This document shows positions 1 to 7,973 of a stretch of DNA of 64,000 nucleotides, piece after piece. The notes beneath the pieces were generated by a model. The model was not told where the DNA came from. It saw only the letters and a list, made by a program, of their open reading frames with translations, and did no database searches. The translations under genes were made by a program, and so were the position numbers. This stretch comes from Paracoccus aminovorans (lineage in GTDB: Bacteria > Pseudomonadota > Alphaproteobacteria > Rhodobacterales > Rhodobacteraceae), in contig NZ_LN832559.1 of NCBI RefSeq assembly GCF_900005615.1, forward strand, positions 62,001-126,000. Reading direction: 5' to 3'. Each line of letters begins with the position of its first letter. Position 1 is the stretch's first letter.

Positions 1-101
1 TCAGCCTGGTAGATGCCGTCGTCAAACTGCATGGCGGAACACTGGAATTGCAGGACAACGCGCCCGGCCTACGGATCGTGGTCCGTCTGCCTGCGGCCTG
101 A
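1..101 (+). CDS. Sensor histidine kinase, C-terminal end (partial)
   Basis: The last 32 residues of a protein that begins before the window are read from base 3 to the stop at 99-101. They run SLVDAVVKLHGG then LELQDNAPGLRIVVRLPAA, the end of a histidine-kinase ATPase domain (the helix after the G2 box and the last strand). The same region of the complete kinase at 12413-13816 reads SMVRAIAELH...NNPGLRVLLRF, so the two kinases look like paralogues. It precedes the b561 and mprF genes on the same strand, which suggests a two-component system controlling them. The identity of the family is clear; substrate and partner are not visible. Confidence 0.75.
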   Translation, partial: SLVDAVVKLHGGTLELQDNAPGLRIVVRLPAA

Positions 102-104
102 ACA

Positions 105-126
105 TTACCAAACTGTAATCTTACCA
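105..126 (+). promoter_or_regulatory. Possible response-regulator site: direct repeat TTACCA
   Basis: TTACCA occurs at 105-110 and again at 121-126, just downstream of a kinase gene and 70 bases before the b561 start. The first copy lies in TTACCAAACTGTAATC (105-120), which resembles ATAACAATCCGTAATG at 11668-11683 in front of the other two-component operon (11 of 16 bases equal). This is inference from sequence resemblance only. Confidence 0.3.
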
Positions 127-197
127 ACAGGTTGTCGTTATCCTGGCCCGGCTAGAATCTCGGAAATCGATTAGCACCCTTTCGGAAAGCCACCACC

Positions 198-776
198 ATG
201 GACATCACACGCGCGACCCGCCACAACCGCGTGACCCGCCTGCTGCATATTGGGGTGGCGCTATCCGTCATCTGGCAACTTCTGGTCAGCCTGGGCATGG
301 AGGCACCGCGCCCCGGCCAATCCGGAAACGCCCTGTTCGAGACGCATGAATATGTCGGCCTGACCGCGTTCATGTTCATCACCGCCTTCTGGCTGAACCT
401 GACCCTGCGCCGTCTGGGAACCGATCCGGGCGGGCTCATGCCATGGTTCTCGGCCCACCGCCGCGCCGCCCTGATGGCCGATACCCGCCGGCACCTGACC
501 GCGCTGCGCCATGGGCGTTTTCCCGCATATGAGGAAGCCTCGCCTCTGGCCTCGGCCGTCCATGGGCTTGGCCTGCTGCTTGTTACGCTGATGGCCGGGA
601 CAGGCGTGATCTGGTGGCTTGGTCCCACAGGCGCCCTTGCCGGTCCGGCTATCGGGATTCACAAGCTGTTTGCCAATCTGGTCTGGGCCTATCTGATCGC
701 TCATGCGGGGCTTGCTGTCGTTCACCATTTTAGGCGAGATGCGCCACTGGCCGAAATATGGTCGCTGCGCAAATAG
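198..776 (+). CDS. Cytochrome b561-type membrane protein
   Basis: A 192-residue protein with four hydrophobic segments (about residues 15-33, 53-70, 118-142 and 155-175) and histidines placed at the membrane edges (H17, H50, H121, H168, H175, H176), as expected of bacterial cytochrome b561 proteins that bind two haems b and pass electrons between quinol and periplasmic acceptors. The length is typical of the family. The ATG at 198 is the first start after the kinase stop; no strong ribosome site is visible. It sits between a kinase and mprF on the same strand, an arrangement that suggests one regulated surface-stress locus. Function is inferred from family features; the electron partner is unknown. 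Confidence 0.75.
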   Translation: MDITRATRHNRVTRLLHIGVALSVIWQLLVSLGMEAPRPGQSGNALFETHEYVGLTAFMFITAFWLNLTLRRLGTDPGGLMPWFSAHRRAALMADTRRHLTALRHGRFPAYEEASPLASAVHGLGLLLVTLMAGTGVIWWLGPTGALAGPAIGIHKLFANLVWAYLIAHAGLAVVHHFRRDAPLAEIWSLRK

Positions 777-800
777 CGCCGGGGTCGAATTCAAGACAGG

Positions 801-829
801 ACGGCCGCCGCACTTGCTGCTGCGGCCGT
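801..829. repeat. Inverted repeat between b561 and mprF
   Basis: ACGGCCGC at 801-808 is matched by GCGGCCGT at 822-829 with a 13-base loop. There is no T-run, so it is not a typical Rho-independent terminator. It may be a processing or regulatory hairpin in the b561-mprF intergenic stretch. Confidence 0.35.
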
Positions 830-899
830 TGCCTTGGAAAAGGGCAAGGCAGGATGTCCGGATTTCATGGACATAGCCTCTGATAAGCAAGGGACAGGA

Positions 900-3515
900 A
901 TGAATCTTTCCGACACGACCCAAATGGCTTCGGCTGGCGGCGGCACCTTAGCCCGATTGCGGGCCTACGCGCCCTATCTGCTGGCCGTGCTGTTGTTCGG
1001 GCTGGGCACCTATGCGCTTTACCGCCTGCTAGCGCCGGTTGATATTAACGCGGTCGCGGCTCAGATCCGGTCAACGCCAAGGCACCTTGTCGCGCTTGCC
1101 CTTGGTTCCACATTTGCGGGCTATCTGTGTCTTGCGGCCTATGACTGGTCGGCGCTAAGCCATATCGGCAAGCCACTGCCGCTGCCGGTGACGATCAGTG
1201 GCGGGTTTCTGGCCTATGCCTTTGGCAATACCATCGGGTTGACGGCCGTATCCGGCGGTGCCGTACGGTGGCGGCTATATTCCGGTCTTGGTCTCGATGG
1301 CTATGACATCGCCGCCGTATCCACCTTCACGGCAGTGGCATTCGGGGTTGCTGCCACGCTGGTCGGGCTGGGCGCGCTTGCCGTGCATCCGATGGCGCTG
1401 GCCTCGGTGCTGCCATTTCAAACCTCCAGCGTCAGGCTCCTGGCCATCACTGCCATTCTGGTCATTCTGGGGCCACTGGTCTGGGCTTCTGTCACCCGGC
1501 GGCGGCTTAAGGTCGGCCGTTTCGAATTGCAGGCACCATCGCCCGGTTTGCTGGCGACCCAGCTTCTGATCAGCCTTGGCGATATCACCTTTTCCGCGCT
1601 GACGCTTTATTTGCTGCTGCCAGCGGGTGGGCCCGGCTTTCTGACCTTCGTGGCGATCTTCGCTGCCGCGACGATGGCCGGCGTCGTCAGCCATGTGCCG
1701 GGCGGGGTCGGCGTGTTCGAAACCATCGTCATCGCGGCGCTGCCCGCCTCGGTCGGTGTCGACAAGATCGCCGCCGCCCTGCTTTTGTATCGGCTGATCT
1801 ATTTTCTTGTGCCCTTCGCACTTGCGCTGGTCCTGATGGCGGCATTCGAAAGCTGGCGCGCGCTTGGCGGCACGACGCGCAACAGCGGCATGTCTCGCCT
1901 CTTTGCCGCAACCGAACCGGCGTTCCGTGCCATCGAGCCCACCGCGCCGATCCTGCTTGCCATTATGGTTTTCGGCTCGGGGATGTGGATGTCGCTGTCG
2001 GCTTTGCTACCCCCGGTCAGCCAGACGACCGAGGCCGCAGAAGCCCTGTTTCCGCTGGCCTTCGTCGAAGGCTCGACCCTGCTGACCAGTGCGCTTGGGG
2101 CGCTGCTGATCGTTCTGTCGCTTGGGCTGGCGCGCCGCAGCCTTGGCGCCTTCTGGTTGACCATCGGCGCGATGCTGGCCGGTGCCATTGTCGCGCTCCT
2201 CCAGCGCACCGAGATGGAACAGGCGGTCACGCTGATCGTCGCGGTTCTGATCCTGCTGCCATTCCGCAGGGCCTTTCATCGCCGCTCGGTCTTGACGCAT
2301 GGGGCGATGACGCCAGGCTGGGCTGCCCTGTTGCTGGCGGCGATTCTCAGCGTCAGCTTCGTGCTGTTCTACGCGCATAAAAGCATCCCCTACGCGCATG
2401 AATTGTGGTGGCAGTTCGCGATTGATGCGAACGCGCCGCGCGCCTTGCGCTCGGGCCTGCTGATCAGCCTGTTCATCGGCGCGGGATCGCTGCTGTTCCT
2501 GCTGCGCGCCCCGCGCTTTCAGCCGCAGCCACCCGATACCGGGACATTGGAGGCCGCGCGAAGGATTGCGATGGCCAGCGACCAGCCCGATGCGGGGTTC
2601 GCGCTGACCGGCGACAAGGCGATCATGCTGTCCGATGGCGGCGACGCGCTGGTGATGTTCGGCGTCTCGGGCGGGTCATGGCTGGCCTATGGCGGCCCCG
2701 TGGGCGAGCCGGTGGGCGCTCAAGAGGTCGGCTTTAGATTCGTGGATGCCGCGCGCCGTGCCGGTGCCCGCCCGGTCTTTTATGAGATCGGCCCTGAATC
2801 AGTGCCGCTGATGCTGGAACTGGGCATGGTCATGCACAAGATGGGCGAGGAGGCGGTGGTCGATCTGAGCCGTTTCACGCTGGATGGCGCGGCCCGAAAG
2901 AAACTGCGCGCTGCCCATGCCCGCGCGGGGCGCGACGGGCTGTCGCTTGAGATCGTGTCGCCGCCCCATGACGACGGACTGTTGTCGCAATTGCGGCAGA
3001 CCTCGGATGAATGGCTTACGGCGAAAAATGCCCGCGAGAAGGGTTTTTCGGTGGGCCGTTTCGAAGATGAATGGCTGAACCGCTGGCCTATCGCGGTCGT
3101 GCGGCAGGGCGACAGGGTAGTGGCCTTCGCAAACCTCATGACAACGGATTCCCGCAGGACCTGCAGCATCGACCTGATGCGGCATTCCGACGCCGCGCCG
3201 GGCGGCACGATGGAGTTCCTGTTCACCGAACTGATGCTGCAATTGAAGGCACAGGGGTTTGCGCGCTTCTCGCTTGGCATGGCCCCGCTCTCAGGTCTTG
3301 AGCCAGATCGCAGCGGCCGGCTGTGGGACCGGTTCGGCAACATGATCTATCGGCATGGCGGCAGTTTCTACAATTTCGAAGGGCTGCGGGCCTTCAAGGC
3401 CAAATTCGACCCGGACTGGCTGCCTCATTATCTTGCAACACCGTCTGGCCTGCCACCGCTGAAACCACTTGCGGACGCGGCGATGCTTATTTCGCGCGAC
3501 CGTCCGCAAAGGTAA
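900..3515 (+). CDS. mprF: MprF: phosphatidylglycerol aminoacyltransferase/flippase
   Basis: An 871-residue protein. The N-terminal two thirds hold many membrane segments, including the flippase signature HVPGGVGVFE near residue 265. The C-terminal third is a soluble DUF2156/GNAT-like aminoacyl transferase domain with the typical blocks GGSWLAYGGPVGE, RPVFYEIG, WLTAKNAREKGFSVG and FSLGMAPLSGL. The family moves lysine or alanine from aminoacyl-tRNA to phosphatidylglycerol and flips the product outward, lowering negative surface charge and resisting cationic peptides. Which amino acid is used cannot be told here. The ATG at 900 follows AAGGGACAGGA; an in-frame TTG at 834 would add 22 unlikely residues. 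The P1 prophage begins right behind its stop. Confidence 0.9.
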   Translation: MNLSDTTQMASAGGGTLARLRAYAPYLLAVLLFGLGTYALYRLLAPVDINAVAAQIRSTPRHLVALALGSTFAGYLCLAAYDWSALSHIGKPLPLPVTISGGFLAYAFGNTIGLTAVSGGAVRWRLYSGLGLDGYDIAAVSTFTAVAFGVAATLVGLGALAVHPMALASVLPFQTSSVRLLAITAILVILGPLVWASVTRRRLKVGRFELQAPSPGLLATQLLISLGDITFSALTLYLLLPAGGPGFLTFVAIFAAATMAGVVSHVPGGVGVFETIVIAALPASVGVDKIAAALLLYRLIYFLVPFALALVLMAAFESWRALGGTTRNSGMSRLFAATEPAFRAIEPTAPILLAIMVFGSGMWMSLSALLPPVSQTTEAAEALFPLAFVEGSTLLTSALGALLIVLSLGLARRSLGAFWLTIGAMLAGAIVALLQRTEMEQAVTLIVAVLILLPFRRAFHRRSVLTHGAMTPGWAALLLAAILSVSFVLFYAHKSIPYAHELWWQFAIDANAPRALRSGLLISLFIGAGSLLFLLRAPRFQPQPPDTGTLEAARRIAMASDQPDAGFALTGDKAIMLSDGGDALVMFGVSGGSWLAYGGPVGEPVGAQEVGFRFVDAARRAGARPVFYEIGPESVPLMLELGMVMHKMGEEAVVDLSRFTLDGAARKKLRAAHARAGRDGLSLEIVSPPHDDGLLSQLRQTSDEWLTAKNAREKGFSVGRFEDEWLNRWPIAVVRQGDRVVAFANLMTTDSRRTCSIDLMRHSDAAPGGTMEFLFTELMLQLKAQGFARFSLGMAPLSGLEPDRSGRLWDRFGNMIYRHGGSFYNFEGLRAFKAKFDPDWLPHYLATPSGLPPLKPLADAAMLISRDRPQR

Positions 3516-3562
3516 TCTGAGTTATCGCTCTCGTGCAATTGCTCGATCCGGCAACCCCCGCA

Positions 3563-3594
3563 CGAGGTTCTGCCACCTTCCGCCTCCCTGCCGG
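3563..3594 (+). repeat. Leader repeat copy 1 (before P1 integrase)
   Basis: A 32-base block that matches 5985-6016 at 30 of 32 positions. Its core is CCACCTTCCGCCTCCCTGCC. Copy 1 ends 75 bases before the integrase start and copy 2 ends 70 bases before the HTH gene start, so both genes share a leader element. A degenerate inverted repeat (AACC...GGTT) precedes the core in both. It could be an operator or RNA element through which one regulator controls both genes. Confidence 0.7.
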
Positions 3595-3669
3595 TCTGAC
3601 CGGCGATGTATGACTTGCCATGCGCGCGAGGCTGAGCCTCATGTGGGATGCAAGAAGGAGGCGCTGGGC

Positions 3670-4932
3670 ATGGTGAAACGATTGAGGTTGAACGAGAAAT
3701 CGGTGCGGGAGGCGGCGCCGGAACCGGGACGGGACTACCAGATTTTTGATAGTGAGGTGCGGGGTTTCGCCATCTGCATCTACCGTTCCGGCAACCGGGC
3801 CTTCACGCTGGATTACCGCCATGCCGGGCGGCAGCGGCGAATGACTCTGGGTCGGTGGCCGGAATGGTCGACTGCGGCGGCGCGGGAGCGGGCGAAGGAG
3901 TTGCGCCGCGACATCGATGCCGGGGGAGATCCTCTGGGCGCCAAGGAAGACGGGCGGGATTCGCCCCGGTTCAAGGATCTGGTCGAACGCTATGCCGAGG
4001 TGCATCTGCCGAACCTCGCCAAGACCAATGCCTCGGATCAGCGCTCCATGCTGACCAAGCTGGTCGCGCCGGACTGGAACAACCGGCTGGTGACCGAGAT
4101 CACGCCCTACGACGTCGAGAAGCTGCTGAATCGCATCGCCGAAGGCCGGGCACGTCCGCACAAGGCCAAGCCCAACAACCGGGCCCGCAAGCTGCAGGGA
4201 TCGAAACCGACGCCGGTGCGTGCCAACCGCGTCGGCGAGGTGCTGCGCAAAATGTTCACCTATGCGCAAAGCTGGGGTTGGCGCGATGACAATCCGGCCT
4301 CGGGCTTTCGCCGCCGGATCGAGAACCCGCGTGAACGGTTCCTGTCGCAGGAGGAGATCCGGAAACTGGCGGCGGCGCTGGACGCGGCCGAGGATCGGCG
4401 CGCTGCCGATATCATCCGGCTCTGCATGCTGACCGGCGCGCGGGTCGGCGAGGTCCGGCAGGCCCGGTTCGAGCATTTCAATCTCGAACACCTGAGCTGG
4501 TCGAAGCCCGCCAGCATGACCAAGCAGCGGAAAATCCACCGGCTGCCGATTTCGGACGAGGCAGCTGCCATTGTTCGCCAAAGGCAACTGCTGGTGCCGC
4601 GCGGCTGCGCGTTCCTGTTCCCGGGCGATGTACCCGGCCGGCCGGTGAAGGAAATCAGGCGCTTCTGGCACCAGATCCAGAAGCAGGTCGGGATCGAGGA
4701 TATCCGGATCCACGACCTGCGCCACACCTTTGCCTCGCTGCTGGTCAGCGGCGGCGCGTCGCTGGAGATGATCGGCAAGCTTCTGGGTCACAGCCAGACC
4801 CAGACCACGGCGCGCTATGCGCATCTGATGGATTCGCCGCTGCGCGCTGGGGTCGATGCCGTGGCCAGCGCCTTCCGGCCGAAGCCGGTGCTGGTCCCTG
4901 ATGCCGAGGAACAGGCGCGCAAGAGCGCCTGA
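3670..4932 (+). CDS. int: P1 tyrosine integrase (DUF4102-type N-terminus)
   Basis: A 420-residue tyrosine recombinase. Residues 1-95 form the arm-binding domain seen in P4/prophage-type integrases (GRWPEWSTAAARERAKELRR), residues about 100-200 the SAM-like core-binding domain, and residues 225-400 the catalytic domain. Catalytic residues are visible: R258 in TGARVGEVR, H348 and R351 in HDLRHTF, H374 in LLGHS and the nucleophile Y383 in TTARYAHL. The start at ATG 3670 has AAGGAGG nine bases upstream; longer versions starting inside mprF have no such site. The gene marks the left end of P1, and a close relative opens P2 at 56356. The attachment site is not identified. Confidence 0.92.
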   Translation: MVKRLRLNEKSVREAAPEPGRDYQIFDSEVRGFAICIYRSGNRAFTLDYRHAGRQRRMTLGRWPEWSTAAARERAKELRRDIDAGGDPLGAKEDGRDSPRFKDLVERYAEVHLPNLAKTNASDQRSMLTKLVAPDWNNRLVTEITPYDVEKLLNRIAEGRARPHKAKPNNRARKLQGSKPTPVRANRVGEVLRKMFTYAQSWGWRDDNPASGFRRRIENPRERFLSQEEIRKLAAALDAAEDRRAADIIRLCMLTGARVGEVRQARFEHFNLEHLSWSKPASMTKQRKIHRLPISDEAAAIVRQRQLLVPRGCAFLFPGDVPGRPVKEIRRFWHQIQKQVGIEDIRIHDLRHTFASLLVSGGASLEMIGKLLGHSQTQTTARYAHLMDSPLRAGVDAVASAFRPKPVLVPDAEEQARKSA

Positions 4933-4995
4933 TCGTTGCTGCGACTGCGCTGGGCGCTGGGCGGCGTGATAAATGGATCACAATCACACGCCGCC

Positions 4996-5592
4996 CTACG
5001 CATCTTCCTGCAGCGATTTCCAGATTGGCCCGAGTCTGCGCCGGATCGTGCTTTCATCTGGCACCTCGCCATTTCGGGATCTTTCGGCGAACCACGCCTG
5101 TGCATCCGCGATCCATTCGGCCTGCGTCGCCGGAAGACCGTGGAAATGAACGCGCCTGATCAGGGCGATATAGAGCCCCTCCCAGTCGTATCGTGATGGC
5201 GCACCACCGGGATCGGTCCAGCGGTTCGCCATGCCATTCAGCAGTTCGAACTGATAGACTTCATCGGCCAGAACCATCAGATCTGCCAGTTCGATTTCGA
5301 TATGGTCAGAGGGATCGGCGATCATGGTCCAGCCCTGCTGTCCCTGCATGCGGATGCGCCGGACGCTACGCTTCGCCTGCCAGCTTTCCCAGCGCCGGAA
5401 CATGCTCAGAATATCGGCGACCGGCACGACGACCAGCCCTGCTAGCACCTCGCCGCCCTGCTCGATCGGCTCGATGGCGGTGACGATGTCGAGCTTGCCG
5501 GCAATCGCCCATCCCGCCAGATCGTAAGGGCTGCAATCCCACCGGATCGTCACCTCCTGAACCGTGAAAAACGTGCGTTGCGGCAATGTCAT
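4996..5592 (-). CDS. Conserved phage protein between integrase and HTH gene; possible regulator
   Basis: A 198-residue protein, convergent with the integrase and divergent from the HTH gene at 6087. Its homologue in P2 (57644-58234) occupies the same place, with shared blocks near the start (FTVQEVTIRW against YTLPEAAARW), in the middle (VADILSMFRR against PGDILAMFRR) and at the end (PDESTIRRRLGPI against PDESTVRKRVSPI). The N-terminus resembles an excisionase/MerR-type helix-turn-helix, and the C-terminal PDEST..RR block could be a second DNA-binding helix pair. No CI-like repressor was found elsewhere in P1, and its position opposite a divergent early operon suits a lysogeny regulator. That role is inference; the family has no name I can give with confidence. 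Start at ATG 5592; longer starts lack homology. Confidence 0.7.
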   Translation of the reverse strand: MTLPQRTFFTVQEVTIRWDCSPYDLAGWAIAGKLDIVTAIEPIEQGGEVLAGLVVVPVADILSMFRRWESWQAKRSVRRIRMQGQQGWTMIADPSDHIEIELADLMVLADEVYQFELLNGMANRWTDPGGAPSRYDWEGLYIALIRRVHFHGLPATQAEWIADAQAWFAERSRNGEVPDESTIRRRLGPIWKSLQEDA

Positions 5593-5852
5593 GATGTCTG
5601 TTCTCCCTGCTTTCGACGCCCGGCAGTCCGTCATCCGGACCACAGGCCCCTGCCTTCATTGACCTCCTGCCCGGACACAGCTCCGCCATTCGCGGAGTCG
5701 CGAGGAACTCCGCGTTGATCGACCGCATCGGGCGTGATTGGGCGGATTTCTTCACCACCGGGGCGCGATTTGGCAAGAGCATTTGGCTGCGGAAAACGGC
5801 ATCTTTGTTCTTGACATGTTCCAGGGCCAGCGAGCGCTGGGACTGTTAGCGG

Positions 5853-5880
5853 CAACCGGCAGAACCGGTTCTGCCGGTTG
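5853..5880. promoter_or_regulatory. Perfect 28-base palindrome, probable operator
   Basis: The half-site CAACCGGCAGAACC at 5853-5866 is followed directly by its exact reverse complement to 5880, with no spacer. The dyad is longer than most phage operators and lies in the divergent control region. It could bind a dimeric or tetrameric repressor, or fold as a cruciform or RNA hairpin. Confidence 0.65.
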
Positions 5881-5883
5881 TGG

Positions 5884-5903
5884 TTTCGACGGCTTTCGAC
5901 GGC
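5884..5903 (+). repeat. Tandem 10-base repeat TTTCGACGGC x2
   Basis: Two exact copies lie head to tail at 5884-5893 and 5894-5903, three bases after the large palindrome. The one-turn spacing suits side-by-side protein binding, such as integrase arm sites or an activator. Confidence 0.6.
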
Positions 5904-5974
5904 ATTTTTACCCGGCGCCGAATCACTCACATTCGTCGCTAACCGCCTCAAACCCAGCAAAACATGGGGTGGCA

Positions 5975-6016
5975 TAACCTCCGGCGAGGTTACGCCACCT
6001 TCCGCCTCCCTGCCGG
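5975..6016 (+). repeat. Leader hairpin and repeat copy 2 (before P1 HTH gene)
   Basis: TAACCTC-CGGC-GAGGTTA (5975-5992) is a perfect 7-bp stem with a 4-base loop; flanking GGC/GCC extends it with one mismatch. The 32-base repeat shared with the integrase leader covers 5985-6016. The HTH gene starts 70 bases further on, after ATGGAGG. Confidence 0.65.
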
Positions 6017-6086
6017 GCCTTTCGATGTGATTGTTCTTCTCCCCGTCAGCCGCCCGACCCGGGCGATGCAAGATGGAGGCAAGAGC

Positions 6087-6356
6087 ATGACACAACCCAT
6101 GAGTGCGGAACCGGAAATCGAACCGCGCCTGCTGCGCGGCTGGATCAGCCGTTACGATCTGGCTCAGGAACTCGGCCTGACGGTCGATACGCTGGGGCGC
6201 TGGGAGCGACGGCGGAAAGGTCCAGCCTGCGTCCGTGCCGGTCGCAAGATCTTTTACCGGATGAGCGTGGTGCAGGACTGGCTGCAGTCGCAGGAAATGC
6301 CGCGTGTCGCCGACAGCAAGGCTGACAACGCCAGCAAAGCGCGGGGGCGGAAATGA
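6087..6356 (+). CDS. Helix-turn-helix/excisionase-type DNA-binding protein (P1)
   Basis: An 89-residue protein with a MerR/AlpA-type helix-turn-helix at about residues 22-70 (SRYDLAQELGLTVDTLGRWE, then a basic RRRKGP wing and GRKIFYR). P2 encodes the same type of protein at 58527 (RKELAGIIGISADTLKRWE). Proteins of this shape act as phage excisionases or early regulators. The ATG at 6087 is preceded by ATGGAGG, like the integrase start; the longer frame from 5964 runs through the leader repeat and is not credible. It opens a tightly packed operon: the next start overlaps its stop. Confidence 0.8.
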   Translation: MTQPMSAEPEIEPRLLRGWISRYDLAQELGLTVDTLGRWERRRKGPACVRAGRKIFYRMSVVQDWLQSQEMPRVADSKADNASKARGRK

Positions 6357-6616
6357 ACGCCATGTCCCCGATCTCCGAAACCGAACGCGGCGATGTCACC
6401 GACACCTCCCGCCCGGCGGACTGGCCCGCCCAGCGCCTAACGGAGGCGCGCGGCATTGTCGCCGATTTCGTCCATCACCCGGACAGCCTGATCATCCTCG
6501 CCTGCCGCGCCATCGCCACGCTCAGCCCCGAGGAACAGGAACGCCGCGAGGCCTTGGCGTTGGCCGGGTTGCTGATTTGCCTATCGAACCGCAAGCCGAA
6601 AGGCGGTGCCGCATGA
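6353..6616 (+). CDS. Small phage protein of unknown function (87 aa)
   Basis: The start ATGA overlaps the stop of the HTH gene and its own stop overlaps the VRR-NUC start, so it is translationally coupled on both sides. No motif is recognised. The second half (LIILACRAIATLSPEEQERREALALAG) is predicted helical. P2 has a different small gene in this place (58787-58993). Confidence 0.7.
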   Translation: MNAMSPISETERGDVTDTSRPADWPAQRLTEARGIVADFVHHPDSLIILACRAIATLSPEEQERREALALAGLLICLSNRKPKGGAA

Positions 6617-7011
6617 CCCGTCGCACGCCCGAGGCCGATATCCAGCGCGCCATCATCCACACGCTTCGCGTCGTTCTGCCCCGCGATGCCATCATTCATC
6701 ATTCCGCCAATGAGGTCGGATCAGGTGGCAAGGCCGCACGCCAGCGCCAGGCGATCCTGACTGGCATGGGCGTGTTTCCGGGCTTCGCCGATTTGATCGT
6801 CCTGACGGGCGGCCAGGTGCTGTTTCTGGAAGTGAAGAGCCCCTCTGGCAGGCTCAGCCCGGCGCAGAAAGCGTTCCGCGACATGGTGAAGGCGCAGGGC
6901 TTCGGCTGGGCGCTGGTGCGTTCTGTCGAAGACGCGCTGGGCGCGCTGGCCGATCACGGCATCACCACCCGGGTGCAGGCAATGAATCCGCGCCGGAGGG
7001 CCTGCGCATGA
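6613..7011 (+). CDS. VRR-NUC domain nuclease
   Basis: A 132-residue protein of the PD-(D/E)XK superfamily, VRR-NUC branch. The core shows E8, then FPGFADLIVL (D60) and the catalytic pair E73/K75 in FLEVKSPSG, followed by SPAQKAF, the usual last helix of these small phage nucleases. They are thought to act as Holliday-junction or structure-specific nucleases in phage replication or recombination. The start at 6613 overlaps the previous stop. The gene is absent from the matching place in P2. Confidence 0.88.
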   Translation: MTRRTPEADIQRAIIHTLRVVLPRDAIIHHSANEVGSGGKAARQRQAILTGMGVFPGFADLIVLTGGQVLFLEVKSPSGRLSPAQKAFRDMVKAQGFGWALVRSVEDALGALADHGITTRVQAMNPRRRACA

Positions 7012-7973
7012 GCCATTGCGCGACCAACTGGGCCATTCTGCAGCGCGGATTGAAGCCCGCCACCAAGATCGTGCTCTGGCATCTCTGCGATCGCCACAAC
7101 CCCGATTTCGGTTGCTTCCCGACCCAGGCGCGGTTGGCTGCCGATTGCGAGATGTCGGTGTCATCGTTGAATGACCATCTCCGGGCGCTGGAAGAGGCGC
7201 GGCTGATCCACCGAGTCCGCTGCCACGATCCGCAGACACATCGGCGCCAGGCAACCCGCTACATTCTCGGCTTCGAGAACCGGTTCCCCGATCCGTCGGA
7301 CGATGGCGACAGCGGCGATTCCGAGCCCGACGATTGTGAGATCGGTGGCGATCCATGTCCAGATTCCGGAGATGGAGCCATCTCCGAAAAAACGCCAAAG
7401 CCGTCTCCGAATTTGGCCGGTTTCCATCTCCGAAATTCGGAGACTAACCCTGTAAGAGAACCTTTAAGGGAACCAGTAAAGGAGGAGGAGGGCGCGCGAG
7501 CGCGCGATGATCGATTTGAAGAATTTTTCGGCCAGCTGCTCGATGCGCTGGGTCTGGACACCGATGCCAGCCTTCCCGGCTGGTGGCAGGGCTGGCCACC
7601 CCGCGAACATATCCGACGCTGGATCACCGATCTCGGCCTGACCGAGGATCGGATCATCGCCGTGGCCCGCGACAGCCGCGAGCGGCATCCTGCGCCGCCG
7701 GATGGACCGAGGGCCTTGGACAGGGCGATGGAACGGGCGGCGAGGTCCGCCGAGGCCACGAAGCCTGCAGAGGGTGACAAGCGCCGCAGGCGCAGCGGTA
7801 AGTCCTCTGATGCGCCGCGCGCCAGCATGGACGAGATCGCCGGGTTCTACGCCGGGCTGGTGAACGGGGATGGATACCTGCCCTCCAACGCCATCTCGAA
7901 TACCGTGCGCAATGCCATGCTGGAGCGTGGCCTGGTGACGGCGGAACGGCTCAGGGCGCGGGGCGTAGCATGA
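7008..7973 (+). CDS. Helix-turn-helix replication-type protein (P1)
   Basis: A 321-residue protein. The N-terminal 90 residues are a winged helix-turn-helix of the phage replication initiator type (LWHLCDRHNPDFGCFPTQ, then LAADCEMSVSSLNDHLRAL). A low-complexity acidic linker follows, with a direct repeat of the SEKTPKPSPN type region around residues 125-150. The C-terminus FYAGLVNGDGYLPSNAISN matches FYADWVNADRYLPPSAISN at the end of the P2 protein at 58990. Such proteins often bind the phage origin or load a helicase, but no helicase gene is near, so the replication role is inferred. It overlaps both neighbours by four bases. Confidence 0.72.
   Translation: MSHCATNWAILQRGLKPATKIVLWHLCDRHNPDFGCFPTQARLAADCEMSVSSLNDHLRALEEARLIHRVRCHDPQTHRRQATRYILGFENRFPDPSDDGDSGDSEPDDCEIGGDPCPDSGDGAISEKTPKPSPNLAGFHLRNSETNPVREPLREPVKEEEGARARDDRFEEFFGQLLDALGLDTDASLPGWWQGWPPREHIRRWITDLGLTEDRIIAVARDSRERHPAPPDGPRALDRAMERAARSAEATKPAEGDKRRRRSGKSSDAPRASMDEIAGFYAGLVNGDGYLPSNAISNTVRNAMLERGLVTAERLRARGVA

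Larger units (their letters stand above)
5593..6086. promoter_or_regulatory. P1 divergent control region
   Basis: About 490 gene-free bases between two divergent genes. It holds a TTGACA box near 5810, a perfect 28-base palindrome (5853-5880), a tandem 10-base repeat (5884-5903), a hairpin (5975-5992) and the second copy of the 32-base leader repeat. The AAACCC...AACATGGGG stretch near 5950-5971 resembles AAACCCCATGAAACATGGGA at the same place in P2. This concentration of dyads fits the switch region of the prophage. Confidence 0.6.

Noticed and set aside
834..899. Upstream TTG start for mprF
   Set aside because: ATG 900 has a purine-rich ribosome site and the extra 22 residues are hydrophilic and unlike MprF N-termini.
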